From Pedobacter sp. FW305-3-2-15-E-R2A2 (GTDB taxonomy: Bacteria > Bacteroidota > Bacteroidia > Sphingobacteriales > Sphingobacteriaceae), in assembly GCF_038446955.1 (NCBI RefSeq), contig NZ_CP151803.1:1550001-1614000 (forward strand): a stretch of 64,000 nucleotides of DNA, in the 5' to 3' direction. The position numbers and the translations under genes are program-made. The stretch's first letter is position 1. Each line of letters opens with the position of its first letter. Of this stretch, positions 54,204 through 63,046 are shown piece by piece. Below the pieces are notes generated by a model. It worked only from the letters and a program-made list of their open reading frames with translations, made no database searches and was not told the DNA's origin.

Positions 54204-55610
54204 ATGAAGAAATTAATTCTGATATACAGCCTGTGCTTTTTGGCATTGGGGATTCCAGTATCCTGCAAAAAGGAACTAAATGCATTGCCTACCCAGTCTA
54301 AGGTGGAAGGAAATGCGATCATTGATCAAAAGAGTGCGGAAGTGGCTTTAAACGGTGTCTACCTTCGGTTGGCTGAGGGTGGGGATGATCGGGGGACACC
54401 TAGTATACTGTGGTCCGGGAACCATGAAATTACCCCCACTTATCTGGCCGGTTATATTACCTATCCGCATGGGGGATCATCATTGGATGAGAACAACCTC
54501 ATTTCGGCAACGGATTATTCTGTTGCAAGGTTGTGGGAAACCTATTATAGCCTGTTGAATGCAGCAAATGGGGTCATTGAGCAGGTTTCTAAACTTCAGG
54601 ATCAACAGTTTTCCGGGAGCCGGAAGTTGGAGATTATTGCTGAAGCAAGGCTTTTAAGGGCTTATGGTCATCAGGGCTTGCTGCGGTATTTCGCGGAGTT
54701 TCATGACCTCAACAGCAATTATGGTGTATTGCTGAGGAAGGAATTCGTCACCACCAATAACATTGCTCAAAAGCGGAGCTCTGTCAAAGAAAGTTACGAT
54801 TTTATTCTGGCCGATCTGGATGATGCGATTGCGCATGGACCAGTGAGCAGTGTAAATTACTATACCAACAGATGGGTGGCCAAAGCGTTTAAAGCAAGGG
54901 TCCTTATGATAAGGGGAGCTGCCGGCGACTACGCGCAGGCGGTTGCTTTGACGGACGACATCATCCGGAATTCCCCGTATTTGCTGGAAACTCATCTTCA
55001 GGACATCTTTAGTGCTAAGGGACTGGAAAGTAAAGAAGTAATGCTTGGACTGTTTCCAAAAGTGAACCAGGTGAGTAAATTCGATACTTATTTTTATAGA
55101 AATAGTCCGGGCTATACTGCTACAGCATCCTTAAAAGCGCTCTTTGCAACTGATCCGAGAAACAGCTGGATGATTGGTGTGGTAGGGACAGAACCTGATG
55201 GGATTCTTAAATATAAAGGGCCAAAGGTCGAGTTTTCTTATGCCTTGAGGTTGACTGAAGTTTATTTACTCCAGGCAGAAGGGATTGCACGTTCAGGTGG
55301 GGATCTTAATGCCGCAAAGGGCTTGCTTAAAACGGTGCTGACACATGCGGGGGTAAGCGATTTCTCTGCAGTAGACAATGCCAATACACCAGATGCACTA
55401 TTGATTCAGATCTATAATGAAACTGCCAGGAACTTATCTTTTGAAGATGGTCAGGACTGGTCTGCGCTATTGAGAATGCCACTGTCCTTTGTATTGACGG
55501 TAAAGCCTGCAATTACAGATAAGAACCATTTTATTCTTCCAATTCCAAAAGAGGAGTTTGATAAAAATCCAATGATTGGTGATCAGAACCCTGGCTATAG
55601 CAAAAATTAA
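54204..55610 (+). CDS. SusD/RagB family lipoprotein
   Basis: A 468-residue lipoprotein (LALGIPVSCKKEL, Cys21) with the SusD-like layout: EVALNGVYLRLAEGG, RKLEIIAEARLLRAYGHQGLLRYF, TPR-like helices and a C-terminal FILPIPKEEFDKNPMIGDQNPGYSKN. It starts 18 bp after the SusC gene. It binds the substrate at the surface and forms a lid on the SusC channel. The length is on the short side for the family (usually about 480-600). Confidence 0.95.
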   Translation: MKKLILIYSLCFLALGIPVSCKKELNALPTQSKVEGNAIIDQKSAEVALNGVYLRLAEGGDDRGTPSILWSGNHEITPTYLAGYITYPHGGSSLDENNLISATDYSVARLWETYYSLLNAANGVIEQVSKLQDQQFSGSRKLEIIAEARLLRAYGHQGLLRYFAEFHDLNSNYGVLLRKEFVTTNNIAQKRSSVKESYDFILADLDDAIAHGPVSSVNYYTNRWVAKAFKARVLMIRGAAGDYAQAVALTDDIIRNSPYLLETHLQDIFSAKGLESKEVMLGLFPKVNQVSKFDTYFYRNSPGYTATASLKALFATDPRNSWMIGVVGTEPDGILKYKGPKVEFSYALRLTEVYLLQAEGIARSGGDLNAAKGLLKTVLTHAGVSDFSAVDNANTPDALLIQIYNETARNLSFEDGQDWSALLRMPLSFVLTVKPAITDKNHFILPIPKEEFDKNPMIGDQNPGYSKN

Positions 55611-55644
55611 CACCTTTTTTTAACACCTATAAAAACCCTAAATC

Positions 55645-56820
55645 ATGAAAATAAGTCACCTTTTATTGCTGCCCTTTTTGTTTTACCAGGGACAAGCATC
55701 TTTTGCCCAGACGGGGCAAGCAAAAAATCAGTTCCAGCTTAACGGAAATGTGAGCGCTGCAGATTCTGTACTGCTTTATTATGCCGATGCTGCAGGAAAA
55801 CAGGTTCAGGTATCCAAACCGATTGTGAACCGGAAATTTAGCCTTAGCGGCAAAATCAATAAGCCTGTGGGCGCCAGAATTCTATTTAAAAAGAAAGGGG
55901 AGGTGATTCCCCGCCAACAGTTTTGGGAAAGGATGACAGAAGTATACCTGGAGCCCGGAATACTTACGATTTCCGGTATTTCCACCGAGCCGAAAAACTT
56001 TAAAATCACCGGTTCGAAAACCCAATTGGAGTTGAATGAGCTCCAGGGAAGTATTGCCGGGATCCGAAAGGAGATGCAGCCCGTGATCGATGCTTTAGAA
56101 AAAGAAAAAGATCATGAAAAAGCTTCAGAAATCCGGGACCAGCTGGGACCATATAACGACAGGATTAAAAAGATCACCTATGATTTTTTTATCGCCCATC
56201 CCAATTCTTATGTGACTGCAGATATGATGCGGTTTTACCTCGCCCAAATGGGGTTGGATTCGACCAAAAGGGTGTACAATAACTTTAACGCGGCGATGAA
56301 AAAAGAGAAAGCGGTAAAGGAGCTGGACAAGGAAATCCGCAAGATTGAATCCGGAATGCCTGGAAGTGTGGCTACAAATTTTACGGCGAAAGACCTCAAT
56401 GATCAGCCGCTGTCACTTTCAGATTTCAAAGGCAAATATGTGATCATTGATTTTTGGGCCAGCTGGTGTGTGCCTTGTCGCAAGGGAAATCCACACCTGA
56501 TTAATGTGTACAATACTTACCATGAGAAGGGCCTGGAAATTATCGGTGTTTCTGATGATGACCGCAATCATGAAGCCTGGAAAAAGGCAGTAAATCAGGA
56601 TAAAATAGGCATTTGGCATCACGTTTTGCGTGGCTTGGATATGGACCTGAGGATGAAAGATCTACCTAATCCGGGAGACATTTCTGAGAAGTATGGCATT
56701 CATTCTTTACCTACAAAAATCCTGATCGATCCATCGGGAAAGATTATAGGCAGGTACGGAGATCACAATGGTGGTTCTGATGAGGACCTCGATAAAAAAT
56801 TAGCAGAACTATTAAAATAA
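55645..56820 (+). CDS. TlpA-like thioredoxin-family protein (first of three)
   Basis: A 391-residue secreted protein: signal (about 1-22, ASFAQ), a beta-rich N-terminal domain (about 28-120, DUF4369-like) with FQLNGNVSAADSVLLYYADAAGK, a helical middle, and a thioredoxin/AhpC-TSA domain from about residue 245. The redox site is CVPC at 275-278 in ASWCVPCRKGNP, preceded by FKGKYVIIDFW. TlpA-like proteins reduce or oxidise disulfides in the periplasm. It follows SusD by 34 bp and precedes a paralogue by 6 bp. Confidence 0.9.
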   Translation: MKISHLLLLPFLFYQGQASFAQTGQAKNQFQLNGNVSAADSVLLYYADAAGKQVQVSKPIVNRKFSLSGKINKPVGARILFKKKGEVIPRQQFWERMTEVYLEPGILTISGISTEPKNFKITGSKTQLELNELQGSIAGIRKEMQPVIDALEKEKDHEKASEIRDQLGPYNDRIKKITYDFFIAHPNSYVTADMMRFYLAQMGLDSTKRVYNNFNAAMKKEKAVKELDKEIRKIESGMPGSVATNFTAKDLNDQPLSLSDFKGKYVIIDFWASWCVPCRKGNPHLINVYNTYHEKGLEIIGVSDDDRNHEAWKKAVNQDKIGIWHHVLRGLDMDLRMKDLPNPGDISEKYGIHSLPTKILIDPSGKIIGRYGDHNGGSDEDLDKKLAELLK

Positions 56821-56826
56821 TCGAAG

Positions 56827-57897
56827 ATGATAAAGAAATTAAAATTAATCATGCCCGCCTTGTTGTGCTGCGGCATTACGGTTTATGCGCAAACGGCAAA
56901 CGTATCAGGTAAGCTGGAAGGTTTGAAAGAAAAAGAAATCTCTATCTATTACTTTAAAGATGGGAAAGCGGTGACGGATACTGTTAAGGTCAATAACGGC
57001 CAGTTTAAATGGGTGACGAAAATGGCTGAACCACAGAAGGTAGGCACGATGCTTTTCGGAAGGTATTATCAGTTTTTCGTGGAAAGTGGAAACATTAAAA
57101 TCAGCGGAGGAAAAAGCACTGACGAAATAAAGATCACCGGATCTAAGTCGCAGGACGAATATGAGGCTTATGATAAAACCTTGAAAGACCTTGATGATCA
57201 GGAATCTCCTTTGTATAAAAAATGGGGGAAGGTAAGCAAGGATGAGCAGATTGCATTGGAGGAAAAGGTCGATGATTTAAGGAAACAGCGGAGGGAGCGG
57301 AACAACAATTACATTGCTGCACACCCTGCAAGTCCTTTAAGCATTAGTATGGTTTCAGAAAAGGCAATGATGGGAAGTTATGATGAGGTGGCATTGGCCT
57401 TTGATAAACTTGCTCCATCGGCGCAGCAAAGTGAGGAGGGCAAGCGCATCTCTGAGCGTCTGGCCATTTTAAAAAGAAGTGCGATTGGAGAACCGATGCT
57501 GGATTTCAGGCAGAATGATACCGATGGTAAGCCTGTACAGTTCTCCGCGTTCAAAGGTAAATATGTGCTCGTAGACTTCTGGGCGAGCTGGTGCGGACCT
57601 TGTCGTGCGGAAAACCCTAATGTTCTGAAGCTTTACAATGAATATAAGGACAAGAATTTTACCGTTGTCGGGGTTTCTCTTGACGATAAAGGGGAAAACT
57701 GGAAAAAGGCAATTAAGGACGACAACATGCCCTGGACACAGGTTTCAGACCTGAAAGGCTGGAAAAATGAGGTTTCCACTTATTATGGCATCATGGGAAT
57801 TCCAAGCACCTTGTTAATTGATCCTCAGGGGAAAATTATTGCCAAAGACCTGCGTGGTTTAGCCCTGACAAAAAAACTGGCTGAATTGTTCAATTAA
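56827..57897 (+). CDS. TlpA-like thioredoxin-family protein (second of three)
   Basis: A 356-residue protein with signal peptide (ITVYAQ), a DUF4369-like beta domain (about 22-120, NVSGKLEGLKEKEISIYYFKDGK), a helical linker and a thioredoxin domain with CGPC at 256-259 (ASWCGPCRAENP). The cis-Pro segment is GIMGIPSTLLIDPQG. It has the same layout as its neighbours, but the dipeptide between the cysteines (GP, as in thioredoxin) differs from VP and KP, which may tune the redox potential. Co-transcription is expected from the 6-bp and 14-bp gaps. Confidence 0.9.
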   Translation: MIKKLKLIMPALLCCGITVYAQTANVSGKLEGLKEKEISIYYFKDGKAVTDTVKVNNGQFKWVTKMAEPQKVGTMLFGRYYQFFVESGNIKISGGKSTDEIKITGSKSQDEYEAYDKTLKDLDDQESPLYKKWGKVSKDEQIALEEKVDDLRKQRRERNNNYIAAHPASPLSISMVSEKAMMGSYDEVALAFDKLAPSAQQSEEGKRISERLAILKRSAIGEPMLDFRQNDTDGKPVQFSAFKGKYVLVDFWASWCGPCRAENPNVLKLYNEYKDKNFTVVGVSLDDKGENWKKAIKDDNMPWTQVSDLKGWKNEVSTYYGIMGIPSTLLIDPQGKIIAKDLRGLALTKKLAELFN

Positions 57898-57911
57898 TCT
57901 TTAAACTGTAC

Positions 57912-59096
57912 ATGAAATATACTTCAATAATGCTTTCCGGTGGCCTGATGTTGCTGCTGGGAGCGGGTTGTAAGCCCTCTGCATCAGATAGTTTTAGCAT
58001 TAAAGGAACCATAAAAGGAGTGGATAGCGGAGTCGTGGTCCTTCAGCAGTTTGATGAAGAGGAACGGACCAGGAAAGTGCTGGACAGTGTCGTCTTTAGG
58101 AATGGTGCCTTTGAATTAAAAGGAAAAGTGGAAAATCCGGAAATGATGACGATTATCGTTAAGCCCGGCAATTGGGTAGCCAATGTTTTTGTAGAAAACA
58201 GCGATATGACTTTCGCATCGGACACTGCAGGGGCACTCCATTACGATTATACCGGATATGGAGGCGATAAAGGGGCGAATTTAAAAGATCCGGTCATTAC
58301 TGGTTCCAGCAATCAGGAGTCTTACCAGACCTTTGACAAGGAGCCTCAACAGCTGAAATTTGCGGATGCATTTGCAGGATTGAATAAAGCATATGATGCA
58401 GAGAAGGATCCGAAGCTAAAGGAAAAAATGAAATTGAAGTTTGATTCTTTGGGTAAACTGAGTAATGCCTGGCAGTTGAAATGGATTAATGAATACCTCG
58501 TTAAACAGCCGTCATCGGTAGCAGGCGCGTACATCTTATCCAATTATTACCGGATGAATTCCGATATGGCCATCCCCGAAATAGATGCGCTGTTGAGCAA
58601 AATGGATGGAGCAGCGAAGCAATCCGTTTATTACCGGGGGATTCTGAAGCGTGTCAACTCCCGAAAGGCAGTGATGGTTGGGAAAAATGCGCCGGACTTC
58701 CAGCTTTTAAAAAGGGATAGCAGTTCATTTAAGCTTTCTTCCTTAAAAGGGAAATATGTGATGCTTGATTTCTGGGCCAGCTGGTGTAAGCCATGCCGGG
58801 AAGGAATCCCTCATTGGAAAAAGGTCTATCAGCAATATCAGCCTAAAGGATTTGAGATCGTCAGCATTACTAATGATAGCCGGAGATCGGATTGGATCAG
58901 GGCTTTGGATCAGGAACAAATGCCCTGGATCCAGGTGGCTGATGAGTTCCCGGTAAAAAACAGAACGGCCAGGGTCATCTCTCAGTATGAAGCTCCTTTT
59001 TTGCCCTTTTACATTTTGTTGGATAAGGAGGGAAAGATCCTTGTTCGTTCAGGAGAAGAGAAAGATATTGATCAGAAGCTGAAAGCGTTGTTGTAG
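57912..59096 (+). CDS. TlpA-like thioredoxin-family lipoprotein (third of three)
   Basis: A 394-residue lipoprotein (LMLLLGAGCKPS, Cys20) with the same DUF4369-like N-terminal domain (FSIKGTIKGVDSGVVVLQQFDEE), helical middle and thioredoxin domain. The redox site is CKPC at 292-295 (ASWCKPCREGIP). The cis-Pro loop reads FLPFYILLDKEG, where the other two read SLPTKILIDPSG and GIPSTLLIDPQG. It is the last gene of the operon, followed by a hairpin. Confidence 0.9.
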   Translation: MKYTSIMLSGGLMLLLGAGCKPSASDSFSIKGTIKGVDSGVVVLQQFDEEERTRKVLDSVVFRNGAFELKGKVENPEMMTIIVKPGNWVANVFVENSDMTFASDTAGALHYDYTGYGGDKGANLKDPVITGSSNQESYQTFDKEPQQLKFADAFAGLNKAYDAEKDPKLKEKMKLKFDSLGKLSNAWQLKWINEYLVKQPSSVAGAYILSNYYRMNSDMAIPEIDALLSKMDGAAKQSVYYRGILKRVNSRKAVMVGKNAPDFQLLKRDSSSFKLSSLKGKYVMLDFWASWCKPCREGIPHWKKVYQQYQPKGFEIVSITNDSRRSDWIRALDQEQMPWIQVADEFPVKNRTARVISQYEAPFLPFYILLDKEGKILVRSGEEKDIDQKLKALL

Positions 59097-59129
59097 TCGA
59101 ATTGTGGTTTAAATCAATTTTTACGTTAA

Positions 59130-59168
59130 ATAAATTCCCTGTCTTCTAAGTAAGAAGGCAGGGATTTA
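59130..59168. terminator. Hairpin at the end of the SusCD/TlpA operon
   Basis: Inverted repeat 59132-59146 with 59154-59167 (about 14 bp with one mismatch), lying between the convergent TlpA-like and small membrane genes. The T run on the plus side is short. Confidence 0.55.
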
Positions 59169-59172
59169 CGCT

Positions 59173-59442
59173 CTAGTTTTCTTTTTTATTGTCTTTCCCT
59201 GTTTTATGGGTATTGTAAAAATCTCCTTTGATCCATTGGACCTTACCAAAATCCCTCATGACCGGGGCAATGATATAGGCTCCTGTTTGTGAATCCAGAA
59301 TCACAATGCCCTGTTCTCCGATGACGGTCTTAAATTTACCCTCGTTTTCATCGCTATTGTTTTTGAAACTAATGATAGAGACCAGCAAAGCGGCCCCTAA
59401 AAATCCAATCATGATGGATTTAAGGTCTAGTGTAATTTTCAT
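59173..59442 (-). CDS. Small membrane-anchored hypothetical protein
   Basis: An 89-residue protein with an N-terminal membrane segment (IMIGFLGAALLVSIISF, about 10-26), an acidic linker (NNSDENEG) and a C-terminal part containing VIGEQGIVILDSQTGAYIIAP. It is convergent with the TlpA operon. No family recognised. Confidence 0.6.
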   Translation of the reverse strand: MKITLDLKSIMIGFLGAALLVSIISFKNNSDENEGKFKTVIGEQGIVILDSQTGAYIIAPVMRDFGKVQWIKGDFYNTHKTGKDNKKEN

Positions 59443-59561
59443 GTTTGAGAAATAATAAGGTTTCGAAATAAGTGTTTATTCAATATTACTAAATAAATCT
59501 TCCGGATCAGGACCTGGTTTGTAATATTTATAGGTTTGCTTTCATATTTGTATATTGAATC

Positions 59562-59985
59562 ATGGAAATCAAAGTAAACCTCACAGGAGCTACCGGCCTG
59601 GAGGGGGAAGGGGGGCTGCTGGCTTGCCTGGAACATCCTCTGGTAAAGGAAGTACTGATGGTAAACCGCAAATCCAAGGGCCTGAAGCATCCCCGGTTGA
59701 AAGAATGTATCCTTCCCTCTTTTCTGAATCCGGATGAATTTTCCGGGCAGTTAACCGGTTGTGACGCTTGTTTTTATTGTGCAGGGATCAGTTCAAACGG
59801 CATAAATGAGTCTGATTATAGTCATATTACTTATGATACGATCCTATATTTGCAGAGAAATGCTGATGCCAGATCGCGTCAGCACCATGCATGAAGTTGG
59901 ACTGGCCATGATCAACAGTGTATTAAAAGGCTATCCAAAATAAATTCTCGAAGTAACAGATATTAAACTGCTTGCTAAAGCATAA
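59562..59985 (+). pseudogene. NAD(P)-binding oxidoreductase/epimerase pseudogene with internal deletion
   Basis: The first 95 codons read like the start of an NAD(P)-binding Rossmann-fold protein (MEIKVNLTGATGLEGEGGLLACLEHP, then DACFYCAGISSNGINESDYSHITYDTI). A second segment in the +1 frame, from about 59857 to 59985, reads EMLMPDRVSTMHEVGLAMINSVLKGYPK, a TAA at 59941-59943, then ILEVTDIKLLAKA and a stop. Those two pieces match the beginning and end of a protein normally about 220 residues long, so roughly 80-100 internal codons are missing, the frame shifts at the junction near 59850, and a nonsense codon (probably CAA to TAA) sits in the tail. The gene is dead as it stands. Confidence 0.75.
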
Positions 59986-60010
59986 ACATAAAATATATTC
60001 TATACGCCCC

Positions 60011-60703
60011 ATGGCAAATTATTCTGAAAAAACATTACGAGTACATCAGTCTGGCTTTGATTTTCTAAATCAGTTAAAAAACAACAATAACAGAGATTGG
60101 TTCAATCAGCATAAACCTGAATTTGAGCAGGAAAAGATCCTTATGGAAGGTTTCGCAGAGGGTTTATTAGCCGGACTCCGGACTCATGATCTGATCGAGA
60201 CTGCCTCCGGAAAACGCGCTTTATACCGCATCTACAGAGATGTTCGCTTCTCCCATGATAAAACACCTTATCAGACCTATTGGGGCGGAAGCTTTACCCG
60301 CGCCACCAAATTCCGCAGAGGCGGATATTATTTCCATCTTGAACAAGGCAGGAGTTTTATTGGCGGAGGTTTCTGGGGACCATCATCTGCAGATTTAAAA
60401 CTCATCAGAGATGACATCTCTTTTGATGATGGGCCTTTGAGAAAGATCATCAACAGCCCTTCGTTTGTCTCCTGTTTTGGCGGATTAAAGGGCGATCAGT
60501 TAAAAACAAAGCCTAAGGGATTCGATCTGGAGCATGAAGCAATTGATTTGTTAAGGTATAAGCAGTTCTTGCTGATCAGGTCATTTTCAGATGAGCAGGT
60601 GCTTAGTGAAGATTTTTTAAAAGAAGCAGGGCAAACCTTTCTGGAAATGCGTCCGTTTTTCGATTATATGAGCGAGATACTGAGCACGGATGGCAACGGT
60701 TAA
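60011..60703 (+). CDS. DUF2461 family protein
   Basis: A 230-residue soluble protein matching DUF2461: FDFLNQLKNNNNRDWFNQHKPEFEQ, RALYRIYRDVRFSHDKTPYQTYWGGSF and GGYYFHLEQGRSFIGGGFWGPS are the family's recurring segments. No biochemical role is known to me. The start is the ATG at 60011; an upstream TTG at 59972 falls in the pseudogene tail. A hairpin follows. Confidence 0.85.
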   Translation: MANYSEKTLRVHQSGFDFLNQLKNNNNRDWFNQHKPEFEQEKILMEGFAEGLLAGLRTHDLIETASGKRALYRIYRDVRFSHDKTPYQTYWGGSFTRATKFRRGGYYFHLEQGRSFIGGGFWGPSSADLKLIRDDISFDDGPLRKIINSPSFVSCFGGLKGDQLKTKPKGFDLEHEAIDLLRYKQFLLIRSFSDEQVLSEDFLKEAGQTFLEMRPFFDYMSEILSTDGNG

Positions 60704-60710
60704 TTAATCA

Positions 60711-60748
60711 AAGCCAGGTAGAAAGACATCCATCTATCTGCCTGGCTT
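60711..60748 (+). terminator. Hairpin after the DUF2461 gene
   Basis: AAGCCAGG pairs with CCTGGCTT around an imperfect inner stem (AGA-AGA/TCT-TCT). It lies 8 bp after the stop codon but lacks a T run, so termination strength is uncertain. Confidence 0.5.
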
Positions 60749-60903
60749 AATGATAAAACAATCAAGTCGGGGGGACTTCCTGATTGCTAACTTTGAAAGC
60801 TTCTAAAATACAACCAAGTTGCGTTAAATAATGTTAAAGAAAGGTTAAAATGTGTTAAAAGAAAGCGGAGGAAAAAAGTTATTTTGTTGATAGTTAGCTG
60901 CCC

Positions 60904-61380
60904 TTAAATATGAGCAGGTACTATTCCGTCTTTTTCAAGGCTTTTGAAAAGCATTAAAACACCGGGAACCTGAGCTGGTTCCTGCAGATAGGTTTCCAGA
61001 TCAAAATAGCGTACCTCTTCAATTTCATTGCAGGGTGTTATTTTTTCTGTCAGGTTGTACATAAAACAGTCCTGTTCCATTTGGATATGGCTATGTTCAC
61101 CATAGGCCGCTGCGGTAATGTGCTTATAAAGTATGAGCTTTTTACTATTGAGGTGAAGGTTAAGTTCTTCTTTTACCTCTCTGATGATGGCTTGAAGCGA
61201 AGTTTCTCCCGCATCTATTTTTCCGCCCGGCAGATACCAGGCCTTTTTATTTTTGCTAAAAGCCAGGAGTAGCTTTCCATCTTTCAGGACCACTAGTCCT
61301 GCGGTATGCAGTTTTACAATTTCAGTATTCATGTATTCTTGTTCTTTCTTATCGGGCGTCGTGTTCGTTATCAATTCCAT
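60904..61380 (-). CDS. Nudix hydrolase
   Basis: A 158-residue protein with the Nudix box GKIDAGETSLQAIIREVKEELNL (about 53-75), fitting Gx5Ex7REUxEExGU except that the Gly near the end is Asn. Metal ligands are the Glu residues of REVKEE. Nudix enzymes hydrolyse nucleoside diphosphates linked to another group; the substrate is not evident. The start at 61380 and the in-frame ATG at 61332 are both possible; the latter would give 142 residues. Confidence 0.9.
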   Translation of the reverse strand: MELITNTTPDKKEQEYMNTEIVKLHTAGLVVLKDGKLLLAFSKNKKAWYLPGGKIDAGETSLQAIIREVKEELNLHLNSKKLILYKHITAAAYGEHSHIQMEQDCFMYNLTEKITPCNEIEEVRYFDLETYLQEPAQVPGVLMLFKSLEKDGIVPAHI

Positions 61381-61483
61381 TTCAACTGATGTTGTAAATA
61401 TATCAGTATTAAATTTAGGAACTTATCCCGGGCTTAACAATTTGTTCATAGTCTGATGCTCTTTTTGTAAAAAATAAGCACCT

Positions 61484-62779
61484 ATGAAAAGAACATTACT
61501 ACTTTCTTCTGTCGCCCTTGCGGTACTCTTTGCTTCCTGCAAAAAACACAATGACCGTACTGAGCCACAGATCAGTTATCCTGATATGGCAGAGGCCTCA
61601 GATCCGGCATTGTTATTCGAGGCATCCAATGGCGTGAAAGTATACAATGGGGGATTTGGATCTGCAGTGGCAACAGATCCAAATGCGGCCGATATATTTT
61701 ACCTTTTAACAGACCGTGGTCCGAATGCCGAAGGGCCTACTTCAAATATAAAAATCTTCGGCAAGGCTGATTTTACGCCTCAGATTGGTAAATTCCGACT
61801 AAAAGACGGAAAGCTTGTTTTGGAGCAAACTATAGAACTTAAAAATGCCCTCGGACAAAAGTTAAACGGATTGCCTAATCCAGAGGGATCAGGTTCCACT
61901 GGTGAAACAGCGATCGACCTGACAGGGAAGACCCTTAACCCAAGTATCGATGGTATAGATTCTGAAGGACTCGTAAGGGCCTCAGACGGCAGTTTCTGGA
62001 TCAGTGATGAATATGGTCCTCATATTCTCCATGTGGATGCGAACGGACGTACCATGGAAAGGATCAATCCTTTTGGCAATGGAACAGGTGGCAGGAGTAT
62101 CCCTGCTGTTTTTGCGAAGCGCAAAGCAAACCGCGGAATGGAAGGATTGGCCATTACTCCGGATGGAAAAACACTGGTCGGTATTATGCAGTCGCCAATG
62201 TCCAACCCTAATGCTGCAGCTGCAACAAATTCTGTCGTATTGCGGATTCTTACTTTTGACATCGCCACTGCAGCTACAAAACAATACGTTTACTTAATGG
62301 AGAACCCTTCTTTAACAGGGGTAAGTGAGATTTTGGCGGTCAACGCAACTACTTTTCTGACACTCGAAAGAGACGGAGGTTATGGTGGAGCGTCAACATC
62401 AGCTGCGACCTTTAAAAAGGTTTTTAAGATTGATCTTTCCGGAGCAACTGAAATCTCTGATCCCAACAATTCCGCTACAGGTAAGCTGTATTCCGGTAAG
62501 ACGGTAGAAGAACTGAAAGATCAGGCAGGTTTGACTACCGCCGGTATTGTTCCCGTAAGTAAGTCCGTTGTTCTGGATCTGCTAAAGAATTTGCCTTCGA
62601 TTTACCCTCATGATAAAGCAGAAGGCCTGGCGCTGATCAATGGAAATACATTGGTCATTTCCAACGACGATGATTTTGGTGTAATTCCAGGGCCGGGAGG
62701 AACTTTTGCACAGAAAATTTTGCCCTTTACCAAATCTGTAGACCGGAACAGGTTGTATTTTGTGAAAGTCAAGTTGTAA
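61484..62779 (+). CDS. Phytase-like esterase family lipoprotein
   Basis: A 431-residue lipoprotein (VLFASCKKH, Cys19) with the phytase-like esterase domain: a beta-propeller-like sequence with FGSAVATDPNAADIFYLLTDRGPN, DGIDSEGLVRASDGSFWISDEYGPHILHVD and NRGMEGLAITPDGKTLVGIMQSP, repeating the D-E-G/E-G motifs that bind metal in this family. It is presumed periplasmic or surface-located, acting on phosphate or other ester substrates; activity is inferred. A hairpin follows at 62817-62851. Confidence 0.88.
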   Translation: MKRTLLLSSVALAVLFASCKKHNDRTEPQISYPDMAEASDPALLFEASNGVKVYNGGFGSAVATDPNAADIFYLLTDRGPNAEGPTSNIKIFGKADFTPQIGKFRLKDGKLVLEQTIELKNALGQKLNGLPNPEGSGSTGETAIDLTGKTLNPSIDGIDSEGLVRASDGSFWISDEYGPHILHVDANGRTMERINPFGNGTGGRSIPAVFAKRKANRGMEGLAITPDGKTLVGIMQSPMSNPNAAAATNSVVLRILTFDIATAATKQYVYLMENPSLTGVSEILAVNATTFLTLERDGGYGGASTSAATFKKVFKIDLSGATEISDPNNSATGKLYSGKTVEELKDQAGLTTAGIVPVSKSVVLDLLKNLPSIYPHDKAEGLALINGNTLVISNDDDFGVIPGPGGTFAQKILPFTKSVDRNRLYFVKVKL

Positions 62780-62816
62780 GGTGAGGGGATTTTTTTTTAT
62801 GAAATAGCCGCAATTA

Positions 62817-62851
62817 AACAACCTGCTGATCCGAAAATCAGCAGGATTGTT
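62817..62851. terminator. Hairpin between convergent genes
   Basis: AACAACCTGCTGAT and ATCAGCAGGATTGTT pair across a 6-base loop (13-14 bp, one bulge). No T run is present, so the terminator call is tentative. Confidence 0.45.
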
Positions 62852-63046
62852 CATCGCGTTTCTTTTATAGATCAAAAAGAATAAAACTCTAATTTTTGCC
62901 TACTGCTTTCAGGGGTTTCGGCATGTCCCTTCGTTTTTAAATTTACGAAGTTCCATTGCCGTTAAATAGGGCAATTCGTCCCAAAATTTAATGTTCTGAA
63001 ATTAAATAATTAAAAGATCTATACCTGGATTAATCCTGCTTTAAGG

